Below are positions 1 through 6,401 of a stretch of DNA of 10,485 nt, in pieces. The position numbers were made by a program, and so were the translations under genes. The stretch covers positions 1-10,485 of the forward strand of contig NZ_JARVCN010000100.1 of assembly GCF_038442745.1 (NCBI RefSeq), given 5' to 3'. The stretch is from Crocosphaera sp038442745 (GTDB lineage: Bacteria > Cyanobacteriota > Cyanobacteriia > Cyanobacteriales > Microcystaceae). The notes beneath the pieces were generated by a model. It was not told the DNA's origin, did no database searches, and was given only the letters and a program-made list of their open reading frames with translations. Numbering within the stretch: the stretch's first letter is position 1; every line of letters begins with the position of its first letter.

Positions 1-1
1 A

Positions 2-169
2 GCAGGAATTGAACATCAAGCCTGTCTAGGTTTGTCTAGGTTTCATGAAGCAGAGGAACTCTTGATAGCAATTTTCAATTGGGTGTATCAAAATCTCGGT
101 TTACTTCGACTTCGCTCAGTAACAGGGAGGGGTGGGAAGTGTGGGGACTATTCTTCTTTGAGTTTGTAA
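2..169 (+). CDS. Possible 3' end of an unidentified gene entering from the left
   Basis: An open frame runs from the window edge to a TAA at 167-169 (55 codons visible, no start in the window). The first 21 residues contain an alpha-helical looking stretch (SRFHEAEELL). From position 65 onward the codons lie inside the left 128-bp inverted repeat, so the last 34 residues and the stop would be supplied by repeat DNA. The glycine- and arginine-rich tail after that point does not look like a protein core. This may be a gene whose end was replaced when the repeat arrived, or a chance open frame. The family is not recognised. Confidence 0.25.
   Translation, partial: AGIEHQACLGLSRFHEAEELLIAIFNWVYQNLGLLRLRSVTGRGGKCGDYSSLSL
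23..42. repeat. Two tandem copies of a 10-bp unit
   Basis: TGTCTAGGTT occurs twice head to tail (23-32 and 33-42). It is short and may only be part of the coding sequence that enters from the left. No function is assigned. Confidence 0.5.
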
Positions 170-192
170 TCTATGCAAATGAAAATTGCCAT
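65..192 (+). repeat. Left copy of 128-bp inverted repeat
   Basis: This stretch matches the reverse complement of 2844-2971 without gaps. The six differences are at 71, 95, 137, 147, 153 and 181, so 122 of 128 positions agree. Its own ends are an imperfect inverted repeat: GCAATTTTCA at 68-77 pairs perfectly with TGAAAATTGC at 180-189. That is the layout of a small MITE-like element. The inside carries CTTCGACTTCGCTCAGT, which resembles interspersed cyanobacterial repeats known to me by memory only. GATA occurs at 64-67 and 193-196 and could be part of a target duplication, but this is weak. Confidence 0.9.
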
Positions 193-221
193 GATAAAAG
201 GTTGACGGATAATAAAGACAA

Positions 222-247
222 GTCCTCAAGGTGACTGCCTTGAGGAC
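222..247 (-). terminator. Rho-independent terminator of the alkaline phosphatase gene
   Basis: GTCCTCAAGG (222-231) and CCTTGAGGAC (238-247) form a perfect 10-bp stem with a 6-nt loop. Read on the minus strand, the hairpin begins 21 nt after the stop codon at 269 and is followed by the T-rich TTGTCTTTATTA. Confidence 0.8.
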
Positions 248-268
248 ATTAAGAAAATACATTTAGCT

Positions 269-2476
269 TTAGGCAAAAGCAAAGTCACTAGCACTCAAAT
301 TACTAGCAGTAACACCGAGTAGTTTGGCTAACTCATCGTCGCCAAGAGAAATTAAAGTATCGTCACCATGTTGAGTAATACTCAAATCATCAAAGCCGAT
401 ACCTAAACCACTAAGACCTAAAACGTCTTCTCCACCAGTAAAGTCGGTGACAATGTTAGCAGCTTCGGGAATTTCACTCACAGCAATCCAGAATTGATCT
501 TCTCCTGCTCCACCAGTGACAGTGCTATCACCACCTAACATGAAGAAGCGATCGTCTCCTGCTCCGGATATTGCACGGTCATTGCTACCCAGGATAAAGG
601 TATCATCGCCAGATTGCCCATAGAGACGGTTGTTGCCACCACCAGCAGAACTATCGATGAGGTCATCTCCTGCTCCACTGAAGACAATTTCATCGCTACC
701 GACTTCGATGTTTTCTCCGTCGAGGCTACCAAACACAGGGAGCAAAGGTGGTTCGGGGGTTTCTTCTTGTAAAATGGCAGTGCGTGCCGTTTGTGCCAAG
801 TGTACCAAATCTACATGATCGGGAATACCTGGTACTTCAACGCCATAGCTTTCAAAACCTTCACCAATAAAACCATCTAGGACTTCAGAACCAGCACCTT
901 GATAGTAAACGGGAACGGGACGGTTAGAGTGATTACCCCACTCATACTTATCATCAGGGTTAGAGCCAAAGTAATGACCAGCATCAGCAGAATCGAAAGC
1001 AAGAGTTAGAGCTTCACCGCCTTGCTCTCGGTAAAGAGCAGGGAAGTCGTCGGTTAGGGTCATGTAGTGGTCGTGATCGGCTGTCACGATTAAGAGGTTC
1101 TCTTCCCAACCACCATTTTCCTCAATCCAATCAACTGTGACTTCGACAGTCTGGTCAAGATCTATAAATGTTCCGAGTAAATTATCCATATTATTGTCAT
1201 GGAGTACCCAGTCCATATCGCCCTGTTCGACAGCAAGGAAGAAACCATCTTCATCTTTGCTGAGAAACTCTAAAGAGGCTACTGTCATTTCAGCTAGAGT
1301 AGGATTCTCATCTCTTTCGCGAGTGATAAAGTCTTCTACCGTTTCGCCAGGCATTAGCGGACGGTTACTATCGGGAGTTCCTCCCGATATTTGAGAAGAG
1401 CGATGGGAAAAAGTATTTAAGCCAGTGTTACTGAAGTCGTTGTCTGCAGTTACTAAGGGCAAGTTGCCGTTTTGTCCTCTAGCTCCATAAAGACCGAACA
1501 AGCGATCGCCATCTTCTGGATTAAGTGTTTCTGCTGCCTCTAGTAAAGTCTCTGCAGCATTAGGATTGCGCTCTAGAAAATTGTAGCCGTAGAGATTATC
1601 GCCATCAGGATTATTGCTTAGTTCCTCATAGGTAGACTCAGCAATAAATCTAAAGTTAAGCTCGCCACCAATTTCTGAATCCGTGTTGTTGTAATCAAGA
1701 GGATGACCACCACCGAGAATAAGATCGGGTTGTGTTTCTAACAGCATTTGCTGCGTGACGCTATCACCAGCATCAAATTCCTCTCCTTCTAAAGCACCTT
1801 CAGGAATGCCATCATCTAGCTTATTTCGGTTGTTAACGTGAGACGCAGTTGCAGCAGGGGTGGCGTGGCTAAAAGGAACGGTAGAAATTGTCCCTGTAGC
1901 TTTTCCTTCTGCTTTGGCAGTTTCGAGAATGGTTTCCACTGGTTGCTCGAAAATGTTAACCCCCAAAGCTCCAGCAAATGTCTTAACTCCCGAATAGAGA
2001 GACGTACCAGCAGCAGCAGAGTCAGTATAGTTTTGCTTGATGTATTCCGGGTCAGAACCTTGAAGCCAAGGTTGAGAACCGCCTTCGGTGGGATCATAAC
2101 CAACGAGATTACCTACCCCTGGAGAATCTTCACTGCCATAGGGATTAAAGGTAGGATCGAAGCCAGTTGAGCTATCACCTGAATCCGTTGGCAGGGTAAA
2201 TCCTTCGCGCAGTACCCCTTCACCAGTAACGCGGTCTCTAGGATCTCCCTCAAAGGCTGAATTACCTTTGTTACCGTCAATAATTGTTGAATAAGTTGTG
2301 GCATGGGTGTAGCCTTCTAGTTCTTGAAAGCTAAGTCCTTCACCCCTACCCTCTGTATAGAAATCCGCTAGAGTATTTCCTTGGTGTCCTTCGTCAATTT
2401 GTTTGGCAATGGCAGCAGCACGAACCATTTCCCAGCCCATACCATCACCGACAATAATAATGACGTTTTTAGCCAC
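269..2476 (-). CDS. Alkaline phosphatase with C-terminal RTX-like calcium-binding repeats
   Basis: 735 aa. The phosphomonoesterase releases phosphate from organic esters, a phosphate-scavenging role. Against the E. coli PhoA scheme the visible residues are: metal ligand D11 (GDGMG), nucleophile S153 (YTDSAAAG), H204/T206 (HATPAA), E417-D422-H426 (VEQGDMDWVLH), D467-H468 (TADHDH) and H516 (GNHSN). The catalytic domain spans about residues 1-570. From about 590 there are aspartate- and glycine-rich RTX-like repeats (GAGDD 601, GQSGDD 620, GAGDD 638, GGAGED 655) and an acidic C-terminus. There is no N-terminal signal peptide: the protein starts directly with the first metal-binding strand. Type I secretion through the C-terminal region is therefore the likely export route (inference). 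The start is GTG, supported by AAGGAG at 2485-2490 with 7-nt spacing. No type I exporter genes are present nearby. Confidence 0.93.
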   Translation of the reverse strand: MAKNVIIIVGDGMGWEMVRAAAIAKQIDEGHQGNTLADFYTEGRGEGLSFQELEGYTHATTYSTIIDGNKGNSAFEGDPRDRVTGEGVLREGFTLPTDSGDSSTGFDPTFNPYGSEDSPGVGNLVGYDPTEGGSQPWLQGSDPEYIKQNYTDSAAAGTSLYSGVKTFAGALGVNIFEQPVETILETAKAEGKATGTISTVPFSHATPAATASHVNNRNKLDDGIPEGALEGEEFDAGDSVTQQMLLETQPDLILGGGHPLDYNNTDSEIGGELNFRFIAESTYEELSNNPDGDNLYGYNFLERNPNAAETLLEAAETLNPEDGDRLFGLYGARGQNGNLPLVTADNDFSNTGLNTFSHRSSQISGGTPDSNRPLMPGETVEDFITRERDENPTLAEMTVASLEFLSKDEDGFFLAVEQGDMDWVLHDNNMDNLLGTFIDLDQTVEVTVDWIEENGGWEENLLIVTADHDHYMTLTDDFPALYREQGGEALTLAFDSADAGHYFGSNPDDKYEWGNHSNRPVPVYYQGAGSEVLDGFIGEGFESYGVEVPGIPDHVDLVHLAQTARTAILQEETPEPPLLPVFGSLDGENIEVGSDEIVFSGAGDDLIDSSAGGGNNRLYGQSGDDTFILGSNDRAISGAGDDRFFMLGGDSTVTGGAGEDQFWIAVSEIPEAANIVTDFTGGEDVLGLSGLGIGFDDLSITQHGDDTLISLGDDELAKLLGVTASNLSASDFAFA

Positions 2477-2537
2477 AATAACACTCCTTTTTCGATTGAT
2501 TTTGTACGTTCGGTTAAACGCAACTTTTACGTTATTT

Positions 2538-2581
2538 AATATAGGAGTCGTTTATAAAAAAGAGATTAAGAAAAAAGAAAA
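2538..2581 (-). promoter_or_regulatory. Candidate Pho-box promoter of the alkaline phosphatase gene
   Basis: On the minus strand CTTAATCT (2570-2563) fits the cyanobacterial Pho-box unit YTTAAYYW at all 8 positions. Flanking 8-mers at the 11-bp period, TTTTCTTT (2581-2574) and TTTTATAA (2559-2552), each fit at 6 of 8. A TATATT hexamer (2543-2538) follows 8 nt later, close to the usual spacing between a Pho box and the -10 element. It would give a leader of roughly 55 nt. The stretch is AT-rich, so chance matches are likely. The biological context, a phosphatase gene, raises plausibility. Confidence 0.35.
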
Positions 2582-2843
2582 GGAAAGTAAAGATAAAAAA
2601 ATTTATTTGCTCTATACACCATCTTGCATTTCCAAAGGCGTAATACCTTTGGGTAGTGCATCATAAGTAGTGAAAGTCTATTTTTTGCCTAAGTTCATAT
2701 TAGCATAAGAGAAAGAAGTAAAAAAAATTTTTGAATCTGGGATAATTAAGTATCCGAGCAAAATTAATTGTACATTTTAATCAGAAGTTAAAATTTTTGT
2801 ATTCCTTATCCGTTCGCTGTTCCTTCTGCCAAATGTGTAATTT
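2582..2843. other. Gene-free stretch inside the cassette with one hairpin
   Basis: AT-rich, with no supported gene. It contains a 7-bp stem CCAAAGG (2632-2638) / CCTTTGG (2646-2652) with a 7-nt loop and no T-run, so it is not a clear terminator. The same spot on the minus strand reads DALPKGITPLEMQDGV and then a stop. That could be the relic of a gene end, but there is no start and a TAG lies a few codons upstream. Confidence 0.4.
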
Positions 2844-2971
2844 ATGGCAATTTTAATTTGCATAGATTACAAACTCAAAGAAAAATAGCCCCCACACTCC
2901 CCACCCCTCCCTGTTACTGAGCGAAGTCGAAGTAAACCGAAATTTTGATACACCCAATTGAAAACTGCTAT
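2844..2971 (-). repeat. Right copy of 128-bp inverted repeat
   Basis: Reverse-complement partner of 65-192, with position i pairing with 3036 minus i throughout. The match ends sharply on both sides, at 2843 and 2972, which marks the unit boundaries. Its terminal inverted repeats are less perfect than in the left copy because of changes at 2965 and 2855. The outer end lies 25 bp from the terminator of the PAP-like gene cluster. Confidence 0.9.
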
Positions 2972-2996
2972 ATTTTGTCTACTCACTTAAGATAAA

Positions 2997-3028
2997 AGCA
3001 GTGAACCTATGGTTAAAGATTCACTGCT
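2997..3028 (-). terminator. Rho-independent terminator of the PAP-like gene cluster
   Basis: AGCAGTGAA (2997-3005) and TTCACTGCT (3020-3028) form a 9-bp stem around a 14-nt loop. On the minus strand it is followed by TTTTATCTT. It lies about 70 nt after the stop of the TPR gene and closes the cluster just before the right inverted repeat. Confidence 0.75.
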
Positions 3029-3096
3029 AAGCGGGAGAATGAAGACATGGATAATTAATTGTTCGCTCTAGTCTAATCTAGAATAAAGATGTTTTG

Positions 3097-4020
3097 TTAA
3101 CTATCGAGTTCATCATCAAATAAAGCATCAACCGTTACTGAATCAACTTGATTAAGGGAATTTTCTTCGTTTATTTCTTTTTGAGAATCAACCATTTCGA
3201 CTGGTTCATCATCAACGTAAGAATGACGAACTTCATAGAACTCTTTGCTGAGGTTTCTCGCTTGTTCATAGCTTTCAATATTACCCTGTTCAAAGTAATA
3301 TTTAGTAGCTAGACGTAAATCTTCAACAGCTTGTTTTTTCTGACCGATTTCTGCCAAGAGTACCCCTCGACTATGGTAAGCTTCAGCATAGGTAGAGTCG
3401 AGGTTTAGAGCTTCTCTGTAGTCCTCCATTGCCCCTATTTGCTCCCCTAATTTTTGATAATTTAATCCTCGTTGATAATAAGCTTCTACTTCGTCTGGGT
3501 TAGTGCGAATCATCTGGGAAAAGTTCTCGATATTTTGGAGGGTTGTAACAATATCTTGGACTTCATTTAATTTAGACTGTAACCCATGAGCAAACTCATC
3601 TAGTTTTCTTTCTTTTGTACTTAAAAGAGTAAAAGATTCTTGATTAGCTTGAATTTTGTTTGACAACTCATTAACTAAATTTTGGAACTTATTATCTTGC
3701 TGATTGAAACTATTTTCTCCCTCCTGTTTTAAATGTTGCAACTGTTCTAGAATCTTAGTATGATTGCTATTTATTTGTTGCAGAATCTCCGTTTTAGAGC
3801 TTTCTTGAATCTGAGATAGCTCTACTTTTAATTGACGACGATTAGCAATTTGTAAAGCCAAAGAAAAAGAAATAGGAATAGTGGCAACAGCAACGTTACC
3901 GAAAAAAGAGCCAATCGCTCCCCCAACTAATCCCACTCCTGACAAAATGTCAAAAATTTCAGATAAATTGTTACCATTATTTTGATTGTTCAATTCTTGT
4001 TGATCGACTTGATTTTCCAT
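3097..4020 (-). CDS. Membrane-anchored coiled-coil TPR protein, slr0151-like
   Basis: 307 aa. After a polar N-terminus, a glycine-rich hydrophobic segment at about residues 26-58 probably sits in the membrane as one or two short passes. Residues 62-165 are rich in Q, E, K and L and look like a coiled coil. Two TPR units follow, at about 177-210 (EAYYQRGLNYQKLGE...) and 211-244 (AEAYHSRGVLLAEIGQ...). The tail is acidic (FDDELDS). The domain order and the place after a ferredoxin gene match Slr0151 of the Synechocystis PAP operon, which is linked to photosystem II assembly and repair. The role here is by analogy. The start has AAGGA 9 nt upstream. The gene begins 40 nt after the ferredoxin frame ends and is last before the terminator. 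Confidence 0.8.
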   Translation of the reverse strand: MENQVDQQELNNQNNGNNLSEIFDILSGVGLVGGAIGSFFGNVAVATIPISFSLALQIANRRQLKVELSQIQESSKTEILQQINSNHTKILEQLQHLKQEGENSFNQQDNKFQNLVNELSNKIQANQESFTLLSTKERKLDEFAHGLQSKLNEVQDIVTTLQNIENFSQMIRTNPDEVEAYYQRGLNYQKLGEQIGAMEDYREALNLDSTYAEAYHSRGVLLAEIGQKKQAVEDLRLATKYYFEQGNIESYEQARNLSKEFYEVRHSYVDDEPVEMVDSQKEINEENSLNQVDSVTVDALFDDELDS

Positions 4021-4060
4021 AACTTTAAATCCTTATTAGCAGTTGATAAACAGTGGATAA

Positions 4061-4381
4061 TTAAACCAAATATTCTTCTTCCTGATGGGTTAAAATAGTG
4101 CAGTCAGAAGTAGCAGAACAAGAACAAAGTAAAACATATCCTTCGTCTAATTCATTTGGTCTTAGAAAAGACTCAGCTTTGTCTGTTTGTTCAACTTTTC
4201 CAGCAATAACTTTAGCTCAACAATCCATACAAGAAGCTGCGCGACAAGATGAAGGATGTTTAATACCTTTGCTTTCAGCGATATCTAAAATGTACTCACC
4301 CGAATCAACTCCAATGGTTTTATGTAACTTGTGTTTTAGATTAATTAGTGTAACTTGAAAAGAATCTTTATTTTGACTCAT
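4061..4381 (-). pseudogene. Plant-type 2Fe-2S ferredoxin, slr0150-like, with an in-frame TGA
   Basis: Read through one TGA at 4219-4217, the frame gives a 106-position ferredoxin. Cluster ligands are C46, C51 and C54 (SCRAASCMDC) and C86 (GYVLLC), followed by the family-typical TSDCTI and HQEEE tail. The TGA is codon 55, directly after the third ligand, where family members usually have the A of CAGK. Downstream codons stay in frame with no further stop or shift, ending at TAA 4063-4061. Without readthrough the product is 54 aa, lacks C86 and could not hold the cluster. The chosen ATG (4381-4379) has AAAGG about 8 nt upstream; an in-frame ATG at 4435 has less support. A recent nonsense mutation or a sequencing error is most likely. 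Recoding cannot be excluded from sequence alone. Confidence 0.8.
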
Positions 4382-4465
4382 TTGTAGCACCTTTATAGTT
4401 AATAAATGACTTGAATTACTTGTAAAAAATTGCACTATTAATGCAATAATTAGGTTTTAAGAGAA

Positions 4466-4948
4466 CTAAGCAGCCTGAATTTTTGTCATATATTCGGATA
4501 CTTCAACTTGGGTATCTTTTAATTGAGTAATCATAGAACGAGTAACCAATTTATTCTTTTCAACTAAAATTGCACCGGTGATGGGATGAAGAATGTTTTC
4601 TTTAGCACGACTGCCAATTAAATCTTCAATATCCTCGATTTCATTGACATACATTCCTGAAGGAACTTCTACTACAATTCCATCTCCTATAACCCTTGCT
4701 TGACAAGCTAAACGGGAACATTTATTTGCCGTAGTAATTACTTCCATCGTGCGGATTTCTCGGCGGTTCACAGGGGACAAACTTTCCATTCCTTCTGTGA
4801 TAAAAACATGGCAAGTAGAACACATTCCTCGGCCGCCACACTCTTTCCAAACCTTCAAGTCTTTGGCTAATAAACCGCTCAAAAGATTATCATTGGTTAG
4901 TATATCTACCTGTTCGTTAATAGGGTCAAGTTTTACTGTTTTTGCCAT
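4466..4948 (-). CDS. 2Fe-2S ferredoxin-like protein, slr0148-like
   Basis: 160 aa. The fold is a beta-grasp 2Fe-2S domain with ligands C37, C43 and C46 (CGGRGMCSTC) and C82 (RLACQARV). The C-x5-C-x2-C spacing is adrenodoxin- or XylX-like rather than the C-x4-C-x2-C of the photosynthetic ferredoxin next door. C77 (NKCSRLAC) is an extra cysteine near the cluster. Residues 106-160 form an extra C-terminal region (HPITGAILVEK...) that looks helical. The protein is presumably a cytoplasmic or stromal-side electron carrier; the partner is unknown. The ATG at 4948 has AGGAG 8 nt upstream. The gene follows a 284-nt gap after the slr0147-like gene, so it may have its own promoter, and it precedes the slr0150-like ferredoxin as in the PAP operon. 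Confidence 0.85.
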   Translation of the reverse strand: MAKTVKLDPINEQVDILTNDNLLSGLLAKDLKVWKECGGRGMCSTCHVFITEGMESLSPVNRREIRTMEVITTANKCSRLACQARVIGDGIVVEVPSGMYVNEIEDIEDLIGSRAKENILHPITGAILVEKNKLVTRSMITQLKDTQVEVSEYMTKIQAA

Positions 4949-5058
4949 GTTTAAAGTCTCCTAATCTGGCTATTTTGGGTTTAATTCATCAGTAAGGATT
5001 CAGCAGTCAGCGATAAGGGATTTAGCTTTTGAATAATATCTGTCATATTGTTAGGGTT

Positions 5059-5170
5059 TGACAGCAATTTACGAATTGATAAACTATAAAAGTTCATCAC
5101 TTTAGGGAATAGGGAACAGAGAAAAAATAATTTGTATGAATTGTATTTAATAACTTGCAAATTGCTGTCA
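5059..5170. repeat. 12-bp inverted repeat pair in the cluster's internal gap (MITE-like)
   Basis: TGACAGCAATTT (5059-5070) and AAATTGCTGTCA (5159-5170) are perfect inverted partners separated by 88 bp, inside the 284-bp gap at 4949-5232. The interior contains an AGGGAATAGGGAACAG stretch of the kind often seen in cyanobacterial spacers. The unit could be a small non-autonomous element. A second short pair, AGGCTA (5175-5180) / TAGCCT (5210-5215), lies beside it. Nothing else is recognisable in the gap; no slr0149-like gene was found. Confidence 0.5.
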
Positions 5171-5232
5171 TCAAAGGCTAGGATAATTTAATAACTCAAT
5201 CCATAAAGTTAGCCTAGAGCTGAATTTTTACA

Positions 5233-5892
5233 TTAATCGCGACACAATAATTCCATAATTTTGTTATGATGATAACCTTCTTTTTGCCACGCTTTTATAG
5301 ATTTTATACGCTCAGATAAACCAATTACAAAATAATTAGAATTGGCTCCCATAGATTCACAAGTAGTTTGCACACAATGTAAGTCTTCTCCTGTTAGTTT
5401 ACTAAAAAAAGCACTCATAATTCCTGCTTCCAGAAAACACATAGGACGCTTATTTTGAGGAGCAAATCTAGCAAAAGGAGAATTGAGAATTTGAGGAACT
5501 AAAAAGCCATTTTTGTAATATTTAAGGTCAATATCAAGGACTCCCCAACCATGCGCTTTCCAACATTCTTTTAAGCATTGAATAAATTGGATCATCCTCA
5601 TTCTTGCTAAGGGTTCTCCGTAGTATTCTCCTAATTCATCGGCAAATCTCTGATAGAAATGTTTTCCCCACCAACTACCGCAGCTAAATAAAGCAACACT
5701 ACTTCCTTCTCCGAGTTCATCTTCTAAAGTATTATAGAGTGCTTCTAATAAAGGTTGCGGAAGGGCTAATAAACGGGAACCACTACGGTTTTCTAATAGC
5801 CCAAATTCAAAGTCTCCTTGCAGATAGATATCAGGAGAAAAATAATTTCCCTTAAAGGAAGTTTTTTCGACTAAATTTGTAACATCAATCAT
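5233..5892 (-). CDS. V4R-domain protein, slr0147-like
   Basis: 219 aa. The C-terminal part (about 120-195) resembles the V4R (4-vinyl reductase) small-molecule-binding domain: GFLVPQILNSPFARF, then PMCFLEAGIMSAFFSKLTGEDLHCVQ and CESMGANSNYFVIG. Cysteines C152, C173 and C178 fall in this region. Where the paralogue at 6779-7504 has a further cysteine (CYAMGEAYC), this protein has N186. V4R domains bind small ligands or metals; the name comes from chlorophyll vinyl reductase, and reductase activity should not be assumed. In Synechocystis the gene belongs to the photosystem II assembly operon. I chose the ATG at 5892 over an in-frame TTG at 5907 because GAGG (5904-5901) sits 9 nt before the ATG and overlaps the TTG. 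The gap to the preceding stop is then 4 nt. Confidence 0.82.
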   Translation of the reverse strand: MIDVTNLVEKTSFKGNYFSPDIYLQGDFEFGLLENRSGSRLLALPQPLLEALYNTLEDELGEGSSVALFSCGSWWGKHFYQRFADELGEYYGEPLARMRMIQFIQCLKECWKAHGWGVLDIDLKYYKNGFLVPQILNSPFARFAPQNKRPMCFLEAGIMSAFFSKLTGEDLHCVQTTCESMGANSNYFVIGLSERIKSIKAWQKEGYHHNKIMELLCRD

Positions 5893-5896
5893 CGGT

Positions 5897-6391
5897 TTAT
5901 GCCTCAACTTTTAAAGTTTCACATTGGGGTTTTGTTTCGAGTAGGATCATTCTTGCTTGTTGGAGAAATGGAGTTAAGATAACCATTTGTTCTATGGTTA
6001 AAACTTCTTCTAATTCCTTCATTAGCTTCTCAAAAATATAGTTTTCAATTTCAACCATTTTTTGAGCGTGAATGATATCTGTGAGCCATTCTAAAAGGCG
6101 ATGTCTGAGATAATCAGGATTGTTTAATAACATAGCCATTGATCCATATCGCATTACCGATATCCAATGTTGTAAAGCTTGCTCCAAACGCTGTCTATTT
6201 TCATCAGGAAATTCCTCAAGTAAACTATTAGCGACAGACTGAAATATTAGTAATTCTTGATCTCGTATTTCTTGATAAATTTTGAGGCTTTCTTGAAGAA
6301 TCAGGGCTTTCTGTTTTAGAGATTGTAAATCTGAAGATTCCAGATAATCATCTTCGGCTTTATAGAATAAGGTTTCAAAATCTTTTTGCAT
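5897..6391 (-). CDS. Helical protein, slr0146-like, with a faint phycobilisome-like pattern
   Basis: 164 aa, almost entirely predicted helix, no membrane segment. Third gene of the cluster, 10 nt after the slr0145-like stop and 4 nt before the next ATG, so it is surely co-transcribed. Residues 52-100 show a pattern reminiscent of phycobiliprotein alpha/beta subunits: SVANSLLEEFP recalls the VANAARALFAEQP helix, and RYGSMAMLLNNPDYL (81-95) recalls RYVTYAVFAGDASVL. There is no cysteine at a chromophore position; the only cysteine is C157. If the similarity is real, this is a bilin-free relative that could contact phycobilisome or photosystem components. I place this as inference; the safer label is conserved protein of the PAP operon. 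The Shine-Dalgarno is weak (AAGATAAAAATT before the ATG). Confidence 0.7.
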   Translation of the reverse strand: MQKDFETLFYKAEDDYLESSDLQSLKQKALILQESLKIYQEIRDQELLIFQSVANSLLEEFPDENRQRLEQALQHWISVMRYGSMAMLLNNPDYLRHRLLEWLTDIIHAQKMVEIENYIFEKLMKELEEVLTIEQMVILTPFLQQARMILLETKPQCETLKVEA

Positions 6392-6401
6392 AATTTTTAT
6401 C

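Larger units (their letters stand above)
65..2971. mobile_element. Putative cassette: alkaline phosphatase gene bounded by inverted repeats
   Basis: The two 128-bp inverted copies enclose exactly one convincing gene, its terminator on one side and its upstream region on the other. No transposase or site-specific recombinase gene lies inside. The layout fits a composite unit mobilised by repeats acting in trans, or two independent insertions of the same small element. Homologous recombination between the repeats would invert the 2.65-kb interior. The repeats and their positions are seen directly. Mobility and inversion are inference. Confidence 0.4.

Noticed and set aside
2595..2660. Minus-strand reading DALPKGITPLEMQDGV followed by a stop, as the end of a lost gene
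   Set aside because: It looks protein-like, but it is only about 20 codons long, has an upstream TAG and no start, and no family could be named. Noted in the gap entry only.
4217..4219. TGA in the ferredoxin as a selenocysteine codon
   Set aside because: The position after the third ligand is not a known selenocysteine site in ferredoxins, and cyanobacteria generally lack the selenocysteine pathway. Kept only as an open anomaly, not as a call.
5893..5907. TTG at 5907 as start of the slr0147-like gene, giving an 11-nt overlap with the preceding gene
   Set aside because: The GAGG Shine-Dalgarno overlaps this TTG and is correctly spaced for the ATG at 5892 instead.
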